Assembly: GCA_963575745.1 (NCBI GenBank)
Contig: CAUYUJ010000336.1
Span: 1,328,747 to 1,392,746, forward strand
Origin: Prorocentrum cordatum
Lineage: Eukaryota; Sar; Dinophyceae; Prorocentrales; Prorocentraceae
Direction: 5' to 3'
Length of the DNA: 64,000 nucleotides
The notes beneath the pieces are model-generated. The model was not told where the DNA came from. It searched no databases and was given only the letters and a program-made list of their open reading frames with translations. This document shows, in pieces, positions 10,000 to 21,104 of the stretch (the first letter of the stretch is position 1; each line of letters starts with the position of its first letter). Position numbers and translations under genes: made by a program.

Positions 10000-12900
10000 T
10001 TCACCCGCCGAGGAGCTCTCCCATCTGCTTCCCCTCCGGCAACTGATGCCAGCGGTCGTGATCTGGTCTGCTCTCTGCCCGCGCCGGCATGTTGGGCGCT
10101 CCGGGCCACAGTCTATCCACTGCCCAATGCTGCTTCGCATCCGCGGGCGCCCTGCGCAGGAGGCTGGGTCGGGGCTCAGGCAACGGCCGCCCGGAAGGCA
10201 GGAGCGCGTGCGCCATGTCACGCTCGGGGCAGATGCCTGGGGACCGGGCGTCGGCTACCCGAACTCCCGCGGCCAGGAGTCCTGACCGCCGCCGCGACTC
10301 AGACCCTCTGGCCCGCGCCCCCCCCTGCCCCGCGCCGCCAGACTGGAAGTGCCGCCTCCGGCCACTCTGGATATGATCACTCGACGCCACCGCCCGCCGC
10401 CACCTGGGCCGACTAGGCCGCCGAACCCGCGCGCGCGGCTGCCTCCCGCCCGTCGGCGGCGCGGGGGCGGGCGTCGGAAGCCCGCGCGCCCGCGGCCTGT
10501 CTCCCGCGCCATTCGCGGCGGCCCTCGGCCCAGGCCGCGCCGCGCTCCGCCCCGCCCACTTGGAAATGCCTGCCCTCGCCGCGCTGGAACTAACTCGGCG
10601 CGGCGGGCCCGATCCGCGCCTCGGCCGCCCAAGGCCGCGTCTCGCCCACCACTCGCGGCCGCGCTCCGCCCGTCGACGGCGCGAGCAGGGCGCGAACCGC
10701 ATGCCGGGGGCCAGGGCGACGAGCACCCGCGCCCGCGGCCTGGCGCACGCCCCCCTTACCGCGGCCCTTGGCCGAGAAGGGCCCGCGCGCCGCCCCGCCA
10801 GACTGGCAATGGCCGCAGCCGCTCTGCGACTCCGTCGGGGCAGCTTCGCCCCGATAGGACCAGCTGTTGCGCCTGCGCTCGAATCCTGGACATGGGCGTT
10901 GCTTTGGTCGAACCCAGCAAGATCGCGCACAGCAGAGACCTACTTAGCCTGGGCCTTGCCGCGCTTCTCCGATCTCCACCCTTCCATGCATGCTGCCAAC
11001 TTGCCGATGCTGCCTCTGGCTGCGGCCATGTCGGCCTCCTCGTCGACCTCGACGCCTGCGCTGCCAGGGAACTCACAGATTTCGCGAGGCTGGTTCCTTC
11101 TGCGTTCGAAATAGGCACGTCGAGTCCTCGCTGGCCCTCCCCTGCCCCCCCTGCCCCATCGCGCGGCGGCCCCGCAGGTCCAGGCGGCGCCGCCGCGGCC
11201 CGGCTAGCCGCAGCTTCGGTCTTGACTTGATTGGAGGCCCCCCCCGCGCCCCTCGAGCGCCGCGACGCAAACCCCGCCGGGGGCCGCCCCAGCTTGGCGC
11301 AGAGGACGCCATCGCCACCCAGACCTATGAGGATACTGCGTACGTCGTCGGCCGCGATGCCAAGGGGCGCGACGACCTCCGACGATTCTGCGCCGCGCCC
11401 GAGGACGGGGGCCCCAAGTCCGCCAGTTTTGTCTGCTCGCCCGCGAAAGCCGCAATCGCCTGTTCAGCTTCCACGGTAAAAACATGTTGCTCTTTGATCG
11501 TGACCTGGGCGGTTCCCACGCCCCCCTGCGCCGTCGACGGCAAGTCCCCGTGCCCGCGCGAAACGCGGCGCGCCGACGGGTCTCCGATAAGCAACTGCGC
11601 GGGCCCCGTGGCCAGAGCTCTGAGGGCTCGAGGAGTGCCCGCTGCAGCGTGCCAGTACTCGCCCCTTCAGGGCCGGGCCCGCACGCTCCCGGCCCGCCCC
11701 GGCAAATTCCCCGAGCGGGCAGCGGGCGGGCCAGAGAGGGAAGACGGCGACATCACGCCGCGGCGAAAGAAAGCAACGAGGACGGCATCGCCCTGTGAAA
11801 CAAACCGAAGCACGAGGCCTCTCGCCCTTCACTCGGAGGGCCCGGGGCGCACTGGCGGCGCGCGACGCGACGTCCTGGGGGAGTGCCTCCCGCGCAAGCT
11901 GGAGCTGTTGAGCGGGGGGCTCGCCGCGCTGGAGGTAGGAAGGGCGCGATGAGACGGGAAGGCCCCCCTCTGCGCTCTGCAACAAGAAGCGACGGCAGCT
12001 CGCGGCGGCGGCGCACGGAAGCGGGCCGCCCAGCGGGCGGGCGCATCAGCCATGTCGTTGCCGAACTTGACTCCGACCGAAACTCGGCCCGAACGGACGT
12101 CGGCGCGCGTGGGTCGGGCTGGGACCTACGCGACTCGAACCGACGAGCAAGACTCCGAACCGTCGAACGCCGAACCACCGAGCATTCTTCTTTTGCAACA
12201 GGTGCGACTGGCGCGCATGGGGCCAGATCTGCGCCGGGACAGGGGCTGGCTTCTGCGCCTCGACCTCGACGCGCAACTAATTCTTTCCCGCTTCCAACCT
12301 CTCCCTGGCCACCTGGAAACACGACTAGTTGAGATCTCGAATGGCCTGCAGGGACTGACCGATCGCCTCCAACCTTGCCTTGGTCCGGGTAGAAGGCGCG
12401 CGGCGGCGGCTCGCCCGAGTCGCCCCCCATGCCCTCTCCTCCACCGCTTCCGCCCCCGAATTGCGCCGGCGAGCTGCATTTGCGCGGGCGCGACCTGCTT
12501 CTCCAACTCAGCCGACATTCCCAACTGCCACGGCGGTGCCTTTGCACCTCCACGTGACAAGGTCTGGCAAGGCTCAACACACTTGGCCCGTGGGCCTTTG
12601 GCTGCCTTGGCCACCCCGCGATTCTGACAACTGACTTCGACGGCCCTGTTCCGCCAGGCCGCGCCCGAGACGGGGCGAACGCGCCGCGTGCAACTCCGGT
12701 CCGCAGCAGCCGCTCGACGCCGCCAGGCGCGTCGGCCCATTTCGTTCAAGGCGCCGCTCGTCGCCGGCAGCTGGGGGCGCGCGCGAGGGGGCGAGGCTCG
12801 CCCGCTGCGGCGCGGATCTCGACTGAGGTAGCCTGAAATGGATGAAGGCTGGCCGTCGACTAGCGGCGCCGACTCCTCGCGAGCGGGAGACGTAGACCTT

Positions 12901-13067
12901 GACCCAAAATTGCCATGGGCGAGAAGGGAGTGAGGGGGGGGAGGAGGAAGAAAGGGGAGATGAGAGGAGGCCACGCCACGCTCGACGGCTGCTGAAAGGT
13001 CTGGGCAGATCCCCAGCGCGACGCCAGCAGGAAAGCCTTTAGCAAGGAAAAGAGAAGGGTCATTCAA
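10000..13067 (-). pseudogene. degenerate retroelement-like N-terminal region (zinc-finger-like, coiled coil)
   Basis: Coding-like minus-strand pieces lie in consistent order but in several frames with stops. Near 12920-12850 the frame reads HGNFGSRSTSPAREE, like a decayed Ran-BP-type zinc finger (NF.SR..C..C with cysteines lost). At about 12510-12560 it reads MSAELEKQVAPAQMQ. At about 12395-12265 it reads ARLEAIGQSLQAIRDLN, stop, VARERLEAGK, stop, LRVEVEAQ, a coiled coil in which both TAGs could be mutated CAG. At about 11075-10900 it reads VDEEADMAAARGSIGKLAA, EKRGKAQAK, stop. This resembles the zinc-finger plus coiled-coil start of LINE polyproteins that I recall from dinoflagellates. No endonuclease or RT follows. 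Overlapping plus frames exist, so the strand is an inference. Confidence 0.35.
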
Positions 13068-14222
13068 GACTCAAGGCTGACCCTCGCAACGCACGAAAGC
13101 GCCGCGGACTTGGAGGGCCCTGCGAGCCCCCGCCCCCCCTAGGCATCCCAGACGAAGCAGGGCAGTGCACCGAGACCCTGACCGCCACCCCCCTCGCTTC
13201 GATCGCCCGCAGCGGTGGCTGGGCGATCGTCCGCGGAGACGAAAACAAGCTCTGCCCCGCCGGCGTCTCCGAGAGGGCAGCTGCCCTAGGCGCGCCGCCG
13301 TCCAATCTCGCGCGCCCCCGCGACTCGCTCGGCAAAAGCACCGACCCCAACTGAATCTTCAACCGCAGCTGCCGGATGCGCCCCAGCACGCTGCAGCGCC
13401 CGCCCCGCCCCGCTGCTTCTGCGAACAAACAGCGCTGCCCAGTAGCCCTCAATCCCAAGACCCCCCGCACGAAGCTCCACAACCCGCGACTGCGCCGCCT
13501 CTCGCGAGCCCCGCGCGGAGCGCCCGAGACGGCCGCCCCCCCGTGGGCGCCGGCGGCCCCCGCGATTCAACCCATGGCGCCCCCCGACGAGATCGCGCCA
13601 GAGCGCTGCTGGTCCACGAGAGGCCTGCAGGCCCACCAGCCATGCAAAGGGCGCCGCCGACCTCAGGAAGGCGGCGACGGTCTGCGATGCTGGCCCATCG
13701 ACGCCGCGGCGCCCCTGCAGTCCTACCGGGACAAAATAGCTAATGAAAGGGAACGCGGAGCCAGCCCCAGAAGCGCCCCCCCCCCCCCCCATCCCAGAGG
13801 CCCCAACCCCGCCCTCCCCGTGCTCCGCGGAGGGGCCCGGCAAAAAGAATGGGGCGCAAAATGGGCCAGCGCGCGGCCGTCAGACACCAGACCGGCTCAA
13901 CGGGCTAAGACTCCAGCCCCCATGGCTGGAACAGACATGCCCCCAACTCTTCAGTGATGAGCTCGTCGGCGTCGCCGCGAACCACGGCGGCCCAGGCGGC
14001 GAGGCGAACCTAATCATCTAGCGCACCGCCCGTTTCAACCCTTTCGGCCAACGGGACTTCAACGGCGACCCCCGCAGGATCAGCGTCGCTTTCGCCCGCG
14101 CCCAAGAAAGGAACGCAGTGCGTACGAACGGCCGCGTGGCCTCCGCAGCCGCAGAATCCCAGATGCACTCCCCGGCGGACTGGGCTACCGAAGCCAATCT
14201 ATGAACCCAATTACTTAACCTA
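13068..14222. other. GC-rich spacer with uninterpretable frames
   Basis: Long frames exist on both strands because stops are rare at this GC. A minus frame at about 13770-13580 (FISYFVPVGLQGRRG) is the most protein-like. No family was recognised. Confidence 0.3.
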
Positions 14223-15780
14223 TTGGGCACCAGGCACAAGCTGACTGAGGCCCCAGGCTTCTCCCTCGACAGAATCCTCAAGGCCCCCAGCGGGCAAGAT
14301 GCCCCAATCCAGGGGCAGGCGAGGATCGCCGCCGCGCGCGACAAGCGCGCCGAAGGCGCGACGCCCAGAAGAAGACTGAGCGAAGGCGCCCTTGGCTTCC
14401 AGACCCCATGCAACAGCAGGCTACCGCGCGGCCGCTGCCGGGACAAGCTGGCCCACGAGTTACTGACTACAGTCACCGCCCCCACGCGCGACCCGGCCCT
14501 CGCCCCCGCCCCCCACTGCGTCTTCAGCCTGCGTCCTCGTCTGCAAGGCCCGGGGGGCGCGCCAGAGGATCTCTTCGAACAATGCCGCAATATGGTCAGC
14601 CACGACGGGCGCCTTCTTGACCTACGCATGCGCTGCCACGCGGGCGCGCCTGCTCTCCAGGTCGCGGGCCTGCGATCCGCCAGCAACCACGACCTGCGCA
14701 TGCCCGAGAACAGGCTAGCACCCTTGCCCAAATCCGCACAGGGCAGTCTCGCTGGAGGAAGACAGCGGACCGCGCGCCCCACGGAACCCGCAGGCACCCC
14801 TCACCGCCCGGGGCCAAACCACGCGCGAGTGTTCCCGCCATCAGAGACACCCCCCACCCCCCATGCCCGCCCGCACGCGCTAGCCCAGTCCCCCAACCGC
14901 AACGCCGCCGCTATGGGCGGGCAGCTGCGAGACACAAGCGGAGCATCCATCGACCAATCTTGGGTCAACAGCGCACTAGTCCTGATGCTCACGATGATCA
15001 GCGAACCCAAGCCCACAATGGCACCTTGCGGTTGCCCGGAGCACATCGGAGACATCCTGGAAGCCGCCCCTGGCTTGCGCGCGCCCTTGAAAAGAACCCG
15101 CGCGCCCAGCAAGGGCTGCTTCGGAAAGGCGCGCCACCTCGCCGAGCTGGACTTCCGCGAGTTCCACGGCGACATCGAGAGCTTCATCAAAGCCTGCTCT
15201 CGCATCGTTACCGTCGCGGACCACTGCCGATATGTCATGACAAGGGGCCCCATACAGGCCTCGCACTGGAATGGCCAACTCCCCCTGGACTGCCATTGGC
15301 AGACGCACCAACTGTCCGCAATCTCCTCGCCACTATTCCGCCGACCTGTCCGCGTTCAGCTGCCATCGATGTGCAGTCTGCGTCCGAACTCAGAACTCAT
15401 CGGCCATGGCGTCGGGCCCCTGCCCGAGGCGCCCACGGCGACGCTAGTCCAGAACGCGGGGGGCATGATATCCGGCAGCCCGAGGGGCCAACCCGAGCCC
15501 TGCCCGGCGCCGCGCTACGAACAGCCACTCTGCAAATGGGCGACAGCCGCTTCCACGCAACCGACCAGGCCCCCAACGTCTTTTGCGAACAATGCAAGCG
15601 CGGCTCCTTCGACCCCCGCAAGTCCGAGGGAGGTGCCTGGGTAAACGCCGAAGTCCGCCAGATCCTAACAGCCTGCCGCCTGGAATTCTACGAGCAAGGA
15701 GCCGACTGCCGGTGGCACTGCGCCAGTCGTTGGAGGACCAATCCGCCGACCCCTTGGGGATCATCGGCGTGTGAGATGCT
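14223..15780 (+). pseudogene. Cys-rich hypothetical protein remnant, several frames
   Basis: A 473-codon plus frame (14223-15644) contains protein-like segments such as HLAELDFREFHGDIESFIKA followed by CSRIVTVADHCRYVM. Better segments then move frame: FSCHRCAVCVRTQN at about 15357-15400, and FCEQCKRGSFDPRKSEGG through CRLEFYEQGADCRWHC at about 15580-15720. Repeated C-x2-C pairs suggest zinc binding. A further fragment with WHCERC lies downstream at 16700-17125, beyond a tandem array. I recognise no family. The pieces could be exons or a decayed ORF. A minus-strand frame over 14976-15311 is an alternative, so confidence is low. Confidence 0.3.
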
Positions 15781-15879
15781 CCCCCCTCCCCAAACCCCTC
15801 CCCCTGGAGCCCGGTCCGGTCGATTTGGAGGAGGAGGGGGGGGGGGGGGGGCGACGAGCGCGCCACGGGCTCTTCCGGG

Positions 15880-16505
15880 CCCAACAGGGCTTAAAGATGG
15901 GCCAAGAAGGCCCCAAGAGGGTTCCAAGACGGCCCACGAGGGCCCCGGGACGCTAAACGAGCGCTCCAAGACGCCCAAGATGGCCCCAAGACGGGCCAAG
16001 AGGCCTCCAAGACGGCCCCAGAGGTCCCAAACAAGCCCCCCAAGAGGGCCCCGAGAGGCTAAAATTGTTGATTTTCCCTGATGTTTTTCTGTGTTCTTTG
16101 CCTTTTCGCCTTCTCGGCTTCCCGACGTTCCAAGACGGCCCAAAAGGCCCCGAAGACAGCCCCAAGACGGCCCAAGAGGCCCCCGAGACGGCCCCAAGAC
16201 GGCCAAAGATAGCCCCAAGACGGCCCAAGAGGTCCCCAAAACGGACCAAGAGGGCCCCAAACCGGCCCAAGAGGTGCCCAAGACGGCTCCAGGAGGGGGC
16301 CCAGGCAGGGAACCCGAACGGAAATTGCAAGCCCTCGGCCCCAAGAAGCCTCCAGGAGGCCCCAAGAAGCCCCCAAGAAGCACCCAAGAGGCTCCAAGAG
16401 GCCCACCAGAGGCCCAAAAGCGGCCCCAAAACGGCCCCCATAAGGCCTCAAAGTGCTGCCAGGAGGCCCCCGAGAGACTTACCAAGAGTCCCAAGGGGTC
16501 GGCGG
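15880..16505 (+). repeat. CCAAGACGGCCC array, plus orientation
   Basis: Units of about 10-12 bp (CCAAGACGGCC, CCAAGAGGCCC) continue for about 620 bp. They are split by a T-rich core at 16055-16135 containing TGATTTTCC...CCTTTTCGCCTTCTCGGCTTCCCGACG. The same array and core recur at 27360-28720 and 38520-39060. An inverted relative is at 30170-31100. Confidence 0.85.
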
Positions 16506-17130
16506 TGCGGCGTAAGCCAAAACATCAAGAAGTCGTGTGGCACCACATACCAGGTGAGCAGAAGTTATCCGCTTTCTTCAAGACCTCAAGCCGCAACAGC
16601 ACATCCCCGCGGATGCATTCCACACATCCACCTCCTGGCGCCCAGGCACCGCTCTTGCTTCTGCCCCAGCAAGACACGCAAGACACGAACGCCACGATCG
16701 CCTTCCCGACGCGCCAGGGACGACGGGTTTGGGGGGAACGCCAACACAGACGGCTGGAGGAGCAGCAACATGTGATCACTGCCCCAACTCCGCCCCAGTC
16801 CACGAGTGGCAGCGCGGGACCACCCCCAAAAACAGGTTCATCTACCGCCCCGGCGACACTGACCTCGCGCCCACCAGTGGGACGCGACTTGGCACTGCGA
16901 GCGCTGCCTGGTCGACCTCTGGAACGCCCGCCCGAACGACGTCCAAGAAATCCTGGCCCGGGACTCCCGGGACGGGTCTCAAATCAACCCCGACAACCCG
17001 CCCGAGCGGAAGCGCCCCATGCCGCCGCCGCAACCCGCCCCCAACCCGCTCCTGGACCACAAGGCAGCAAGCGCCCCCTGCGGCAGCCCCCCGACCCCAG
17101 CTGAAGGAGGTAAACCAACCCTCTTGGTTC
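16506..17130 (+). pseudogene. zinc-ribbon-like ORF fragment
   Basis: One frame (from about 16729) reads CDHCPNSAPVHEWQRG then RFIYRPGDTDLAP. A frame change at about 16865 gives HQWDATWHCERCLVDLWNAR, then NDVQEILARDSRDGSQ and a Pro-rich tail to about 17120. The two CxxC pairs and the WHC spacing look like a zinc ribbon. The frame change is required because frame 0 has a TGA just upstream. It may be the downstream part of the Cys-rich remnant at 14223-15780, separated by the array. The function is unknown. Confidence 0.35.
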
Positions 17131-17945
17131 ACTGATTTACGACCCCGTGCATCTCTTCTCGCGACTCCCCCTACATGGGACTGCCCACGACAACGGAAAC
17201 CAGCCACCGGCTGGTTTCCCATGGCGCTGACGGGTTGCTCGCAGCCGCCGCGATGGCGCCCCTGGTTTGGTCTTGCCGCCCGCCGCCTCAGCGGCCCAGT
17301 ATTTTGCTGGGACGCCACCAACTGTTGGCTCAGCACTGATCGCACCGCACCGTTGTCCCACCGGGCTTGTTCTGGTGCCCGCACTGCGCCCCGCCGCCGC
17401 TTGCCCCCTGGTGCAACAGCCGCCGCGGACTCCGCCGGCGCGGCTGGCCGCACCACACGCTCCCGGCGTGACCCGTCTCCCTGAGCGGCCACCGCTCTTC
17501 CCCCCACGTTCGGCCGCTTCCACTGTCCTGTCCCATTTTCCTTGCATTGTGGCACAATTCGCTACAACTGTGCCCCCGTTTAGTTAGCTCTTCCGCCAAC
17601 GCAGTTACTCGGCCTAGCCGCCGACGCAAAGCATGTGTCGCGGTCGACCGTGGGTGGGCGATGGTGCCCTTTTGGTTTGGCCCCCCAATGGTTGGTGCCC
17701 TACGGCAGGTGCTGGTTGGTGCCCCGTCGTCCGTTGTGGCACCCGTTGGCTGGTGTCCCATGGCTGGTGCCTTTTGGTTGGGGCCATGTGGTGCCCCCTG
17801 GCTGGCGCCCTTTTGCTAGTCCCCTACAGGTGATGGTGCCTGCGCTCGATGCCGTACAGCTTGCAGTGCTAGTACCAGAACCTACTGAAAAGGGTTGGGC
17901 ATGCAGGCAATACTTCCAAGTAAGAGGACATAGGGCGCAAGGAGT
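17131..17945. repeat. spacer with GGTGCCC/TTGGTTGG degenerate repeats
   Basis: At 17640-17830 there are about eight units of TGGTTGGTGCCC...TGG. 17131-17640 holds no supported gene. Confidence 0.5.
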
Positions 17946-18070
17946 TGGAGGGGGGCGCGCACCCCTTGCCGCTTGCAAGAGGAAGGAGAATGAGAAGGAT
18001 GCGGAAGCCAAGGAGGACAAGTAGGAGGAGGAGCAGAAGGAGGAGGAGGAGGAGGAGCAGGAGGATCGGG
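17946..18070. repeat. AGGAGG purine microsatellite
   Basis: A GAGGAGGAG run at about 17980-18065, purine-rich on plus. Confidence 0.85.
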
Positions 18071-18075
18071 GGCGC

Positions 18076-18250
18076 GCAAACATGGATTAGCGATCCATGG
18101 ATTTGGCGCGTGGTCGCCAAATTCATGCATCGTGGGAGTTGCCCTCCCCAGAATGCAGCCGGTGCTGCCTGGTTCGGCGGAGAAAATCCGAGATTTCCCC
18201 GATGGAAACGGGACCCGTCGCTAATCCACGTCCCCTTGATCCATGTTTGC
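18076..18250. mobile_element. possible foldback element, 175 bp
   Basis: Both ends carry GCAAACATGGAT (18076-18087) and its exact reverse complement (18239-18250). A second inverted pair, TGGATTAGCGA and TCGCTAATCCA, lies inside. No clear target-site duplication and no coding capacity, so MITE status is inferred. Confidence 0.4.
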
Positions 18251-18529
18251 AATCGCCTGGGAGGAGGACGAGTAGGAGGAATGCGGCGACGACGTCATAA
18301 CAAATCGACGACGACGAAAGGCGCCGCGGTGCCATCGTGTGGTCTGGGTATGACCCCTGGCTGCACTGCACGCTGCGCGCAGCACGCCTGGATCAGTTCG
18401 ACTTTTCCCGTCCGACTCGCAGTTGGCGCGACCGGGGCCGCCGTCTGCCCGCCGCTCGCCTAGCCCCCACCCTGCGGGGGCGCGCGGCCGCCGTTCGCTC
18501 AGCCACTCCCCCCTGGGAGCAGTAATTAG

Positions 18530-18587
18530 TTTCAGGGGACGACAGGCGACGAACGACGAGGACGAGGACGAGATCTAGGACGAGGAA

Positions 18588-18645
<58 letters not shown>

Positions 18646-18646
18646 C

Positions 18647-18685
<39 letters not shown>

Positions 18686-18870
18686 CGACGACGACGACGG
18701 CGGACTACGACAGACGACACACGACAGACGACAGACGACAGACGACACACGACAGACGACAGACGACAGACGACACACGACGACGACGACGACGACGGCG
18801 ACGGCGACGACGGCGACGGCGACGAACTGCCAAGACGACGGCCACGACTGCGACGTCGTCGCGGCCGCCG
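18530..18870. repeat. GACGAG hexanucleotide and GAC microsatellite
   Basis: GACGAG units at about 18555-18690 are followed by GACGACAGACGACA units to 18790 and GGCGAC units to 18830. Frames through it are low-complexity only. Confidence 0.95.
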
Positions 18871-19438
18871 TCACGAGCCCTCCCCTGGTGGGCGCGCGGC
18901 CGCCGTCTGCCCGCCGGGCGGGCGCGCGGCCGCAGCTGGGCCAGGCCTCAGCCCTCTCCCCTGGCGAGCAGCAAGTGCCGCCGCGCGGCTTCTGCCGCCT
19001 CCCCGCCGGCGCGCTCGGCCAGCTGCGCCCACACGGGCTCCTCTGAGCATTGTTCCAACCGGCCCCTGTCTCCACGAACCGATTGCCTGGGCCCCACTGG
19101 CCGATTTACTATCCCCCAGATGGGGACAGAGCCGGTTCCCCTCGGAACCTCGAGGGGCCTAATCACCGATTGGGGTGGTGGGATGGTGTGGCCGAGACAC
19201 CGTGGCCCAGTGGGGACGGGGATCGGTCAGACGAGACGGATCCTCGAAAGCGGAGTCGGGCTCCCGCAGGAGCAGGTCACGGCTGCACCGCACGGGCAGC
19301 CAGACCTCGGCCCGCGGCGACATCTCGCCCTCCTTGAAGGGGAAGAGAACGGGGGCCATGACCAGTCCGCCTCATGTCGTGGATCATCCTCGCGAATCGG
19401 CGACGCCCGCCATGGACCATGACCAAAATCGGCGTTCG
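18871..19438. other. spacer downstream of the UPF0301 remnant
   Basis: No gene is supported. The minus-strand UPF0301 frame stays open to 19277 but loses resemblance to the family below 19439. Confidence 0.4.
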
Positions 19439-19827
19439 GCAGGATTGGTCATGGTCCCAGTGTTCTTCCCTCGACTCCTCCTCCGGTGGCCAATGCACGT
19501 CGCTGGCGAAGAAGCGGAAGCGCAGGGACGAGCCTGGGCCCTCATTGATCCACCTGCACGCCTCCGCAAAGCTGTGGCTGACGGCGAGCCCGTCGGACGT
19601 GATCTGCCGCGCGCCCGGCATGTCGGGGTAGGGGTGGAGCATAGTCATGGTCTGCAGGAACCGCTTCGGGTCGACCCGCTCGGGCGGGCCGCCGAGGTGC
19701 AGCGGCCGCGACATGAAATCGGTGCACTGCAGGTCGCCCAGGAGCTGCCCCGTCCACAGGTTGCACACCAGCAGCCCCGAGGTGCCCTGCTGCGGGTGCC
19801 GCCCAGTGAGGAGTCGGGGCGAGGTAA
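19439..19827 (-). CDS. UPF0301/AlgH (DUF179) family, C-terminal exon or fragment
   Basis: The minus frame reads HPQQGTSGLLVCNLWTGQLL, then CTDFMSRPLHLGGPPE, MLHPYPDMPG, ITSDGLAVSHSFAEA, and SSLRFRFFASDVHWPPEE. This follows the AlgH/YqgE (DUF179) order: a G-x-x-GLL core, the RPL-x-x-GGP motif, a leucine-histidine segment, the DGL motif, and a FR-F-x...W-x-P-x-E-L-like end. Members are widespread in bacteria and plastid-bearing eukaryotes, and the biochemical role is not settled. Only the second half of the domain is here. A matching N-terminal piece lies upstream at 20375-20590. The segment keeps one frame for about 130 codons. Family resemblance ends near WDHDQSC, and the frame then runs on to 19277, so the true end or the next exon is unclear. 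Decay cannot be excluded. Confidence 0.6.
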
Positions 19828-19894
19828 GACTCGGGCTCGTGGGACTCGGGTTGGCCTGACTGCGCTGTCAAGAGCATGGCGAGACCCGGTCTGG

Positions 19895-20048
19895 AACTTG
19901 ACAGAAGTTCCCGCCGCAGACATTCCACGACAACAGTACCGTCAAAATCAAGGACAGGCCCGCCAAACATCGTCGGCGCACCCGAGTTCTGGCAAGCTCG
20001 AGTCGTACGCTTCCCCGAATGAGGACCACTGGCATATGGCTGCGCTCC
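19895..20048. repeat. dispersed repeat R5, copy 1
   Basis: It shares TCCCGC.GCA.ACAT.CCACGA.AAC, ACCGTCAAAATC.AGGAC, CACCCGAGTTC.GGC and TTCCCCGA with 57440-57590. On minus, both read VLDFDG followed by a C-L-x-R-E pattern, so it may be derived from coding sequence. Confidence 0.6.
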
Positions 20049-20050
20049 TG

Positions 20051-20218
20051 TCAGGAGCAACGATCGGGGGAAACTGGCACAGGGGGAGAAACATCGACCT
20101 GGAATCGGCGATACATCGCCGATTGATCGGCGATATGCCCCCGATAGCGGGGTGGACTACAACGATTTGGGGTCCATGCATCCCCTCTGAGCCGATCCCC
20201 CCCTATCGTTGCCCCTGA
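20051..20218. mobile_element. TIR element family R2, copy B (168 bp)
   Basis: The 5' end TCAGGAGCAACGATCGGGGG and the reverse complement of the 3' end, TCAGGGGCAACGATAGGGGG, match at 18 of 20 positions. The interior has ACATCGACCTGGAATCGGCG and ACATCGCCGATTGATCGGCG. It is non-coding and too short for a transposase, hence MITE-like. It lies between the two UPF0301 pieces, consistent with an intron insertion. No convincing target-site duplication. Confidence 0.75.
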
Positions 20219-20374
20219 GAACCCGGGTCGAGACGTTGGAAGTCCTTTTCTCAGGTCGTAACTCAGCTCTCCGGCGGCACTTCGGGACGATCCGGGCACC
20301 CCCAGAACGCCCTCGGCGAGGCGCAACCGACCGCTGGAGAGCATCCCGAGGCGAGAACACCTCCAGGAACCGAC

Positions 20375-20590
20375 ACTGGCGTAATTGTGGTTGAGCGCCT
20401 TGCGCTTCTCCGCGCGCGGCCCTGGCAGCAGCCCTGGCCTGCGCACGGTGCGCGCGAGGGCGGCGGGCAGCTGCTCGGGGCCGCCCTCGCCGGCGAAGTA
20501 GGCCGCTGGGTGCGCCAGCAGCACGGTGCCGACCGGCGGCAGGCCGCGTTCGTCGAACTCCATCTCCGGCCTTGGGGGAACGAACTCGGA
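20375..20590 (-). CDS. UPF0301/AlgH family, N-terminal exon or fragment
   Basis: The minus frame reads EMEFDERGLPPVGTVLLAHP followed by AAYFAGEGGPEQLPAALA, then a basic stretch ending LNHNYASVG. The LPPVG-x-VLLA-x-P segment fits the N-terminal P-x-x-G-x-x-LLA-x-P motif of UPF0301 proteins. The expected middle strand (x-VVLL-x-x-H) between this piece and the exon at 19439-19827 is not visible and may be in an unrecognised exon or lost. About 550 bp separates the pieces and contains repeats R5 and R2 copy B. The frame is open upstream to 20707 but becomes low-complexity. The start codon is not determined. Confidence 0.45.
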
Positions 20591-20779
20591 CCCCCGACAT
20601 GGGTACGGAACAGAAGGGGTGCGACGATCAGGAACGGGTCTGGCGCACGAAGACACAGCAAGCATACGCGGTGGCTTACGCGGGCCGCCAGCGCGCGCAG
20701 GCCGCATTGGAGGCGGGGGCGCTCACGCTCGGCCTCACGCGGGCAACTCACGAGAGTACCAGAGGGGCTGCTGAAGTCC

Positions 20780-20965
20780 GCTGGTCCCCGTGCGGGGCCA
20801 CCAGGCTGCGAGGGCGAAGATTGCAGCTCCCTGTTCCAGTTGCAATTTCCAGCTTCCACTCTTACAATTACTTGTTGCTGTCCGCGAGTGGGGTGGGAGC
20901 CCCAAACGGGATTTGTTTTACCACGCCCTGGGAGGGTTCTCAGAATTCCTGGGGGAGCGTGGGAC
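20780..20965 (+). repeat. dispersed repeat R6, copy 1
   Basis: It matches 28950-29145 in the blocks GGGGCCACCAGGCTG, GCTCCCTG..CCAG.TGCA, TCCAG.TTCCA, CTTGTTG and CCTGGGAGGG.TCTC..AATT.CTGGGGG. On minus, both copies read a PP-x-I-x-R-x-LPG start and an RG..Q..IV...A pattern, hinting at a former ORF. Both copies end where a tandem array begins. Confidence 0.65.
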
Positions 20966-21104
20966 ACGCATATATATACACATATATATATATATATATG
21001 TATTATGGTATGGTATGGTATGATATGATATGATATGATTTGATATGATATGATACGATATGATACGATACGATACGATACGATATGATATGGTATGATA
21101 TGAT
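20966..21104. repeat. TA and GATAT microsatellite
   Basis: ATATATACACATATATAT is followed by TATGG, then about 18 GATAT/GATAC pentamers. Confidence 0.95.

Noticed and set aside
10255-11230. Arg/Pro/Ala-rich plus ORF of 293 codons
   Set aside because: Very high GC removes stop codons on all frames; no motif and poor composition. The minus strand shows better protein-like segments nearby.
12052-12627. Plus ORF with a helical LDLDAQLILSRFQ segment
   Set aside because: The same DNA on minus reads a longer, better heptad pattern in line with neighbouring minus-strand fragments; the plus frame is probably its antisense.
15688-16494. Minus-strand Leu/Gly/Trp-rich ORF resembling a membrane repeat protein
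   Set aside because: It is the antisense of the CCAAGACGGCCC array, and similar frames appear in every copy of the array.
20051-20218. Target-site duplication for R2 copy B
   Set aside because: The flanks TCCTG and GAACC do not match at any short length I tried.
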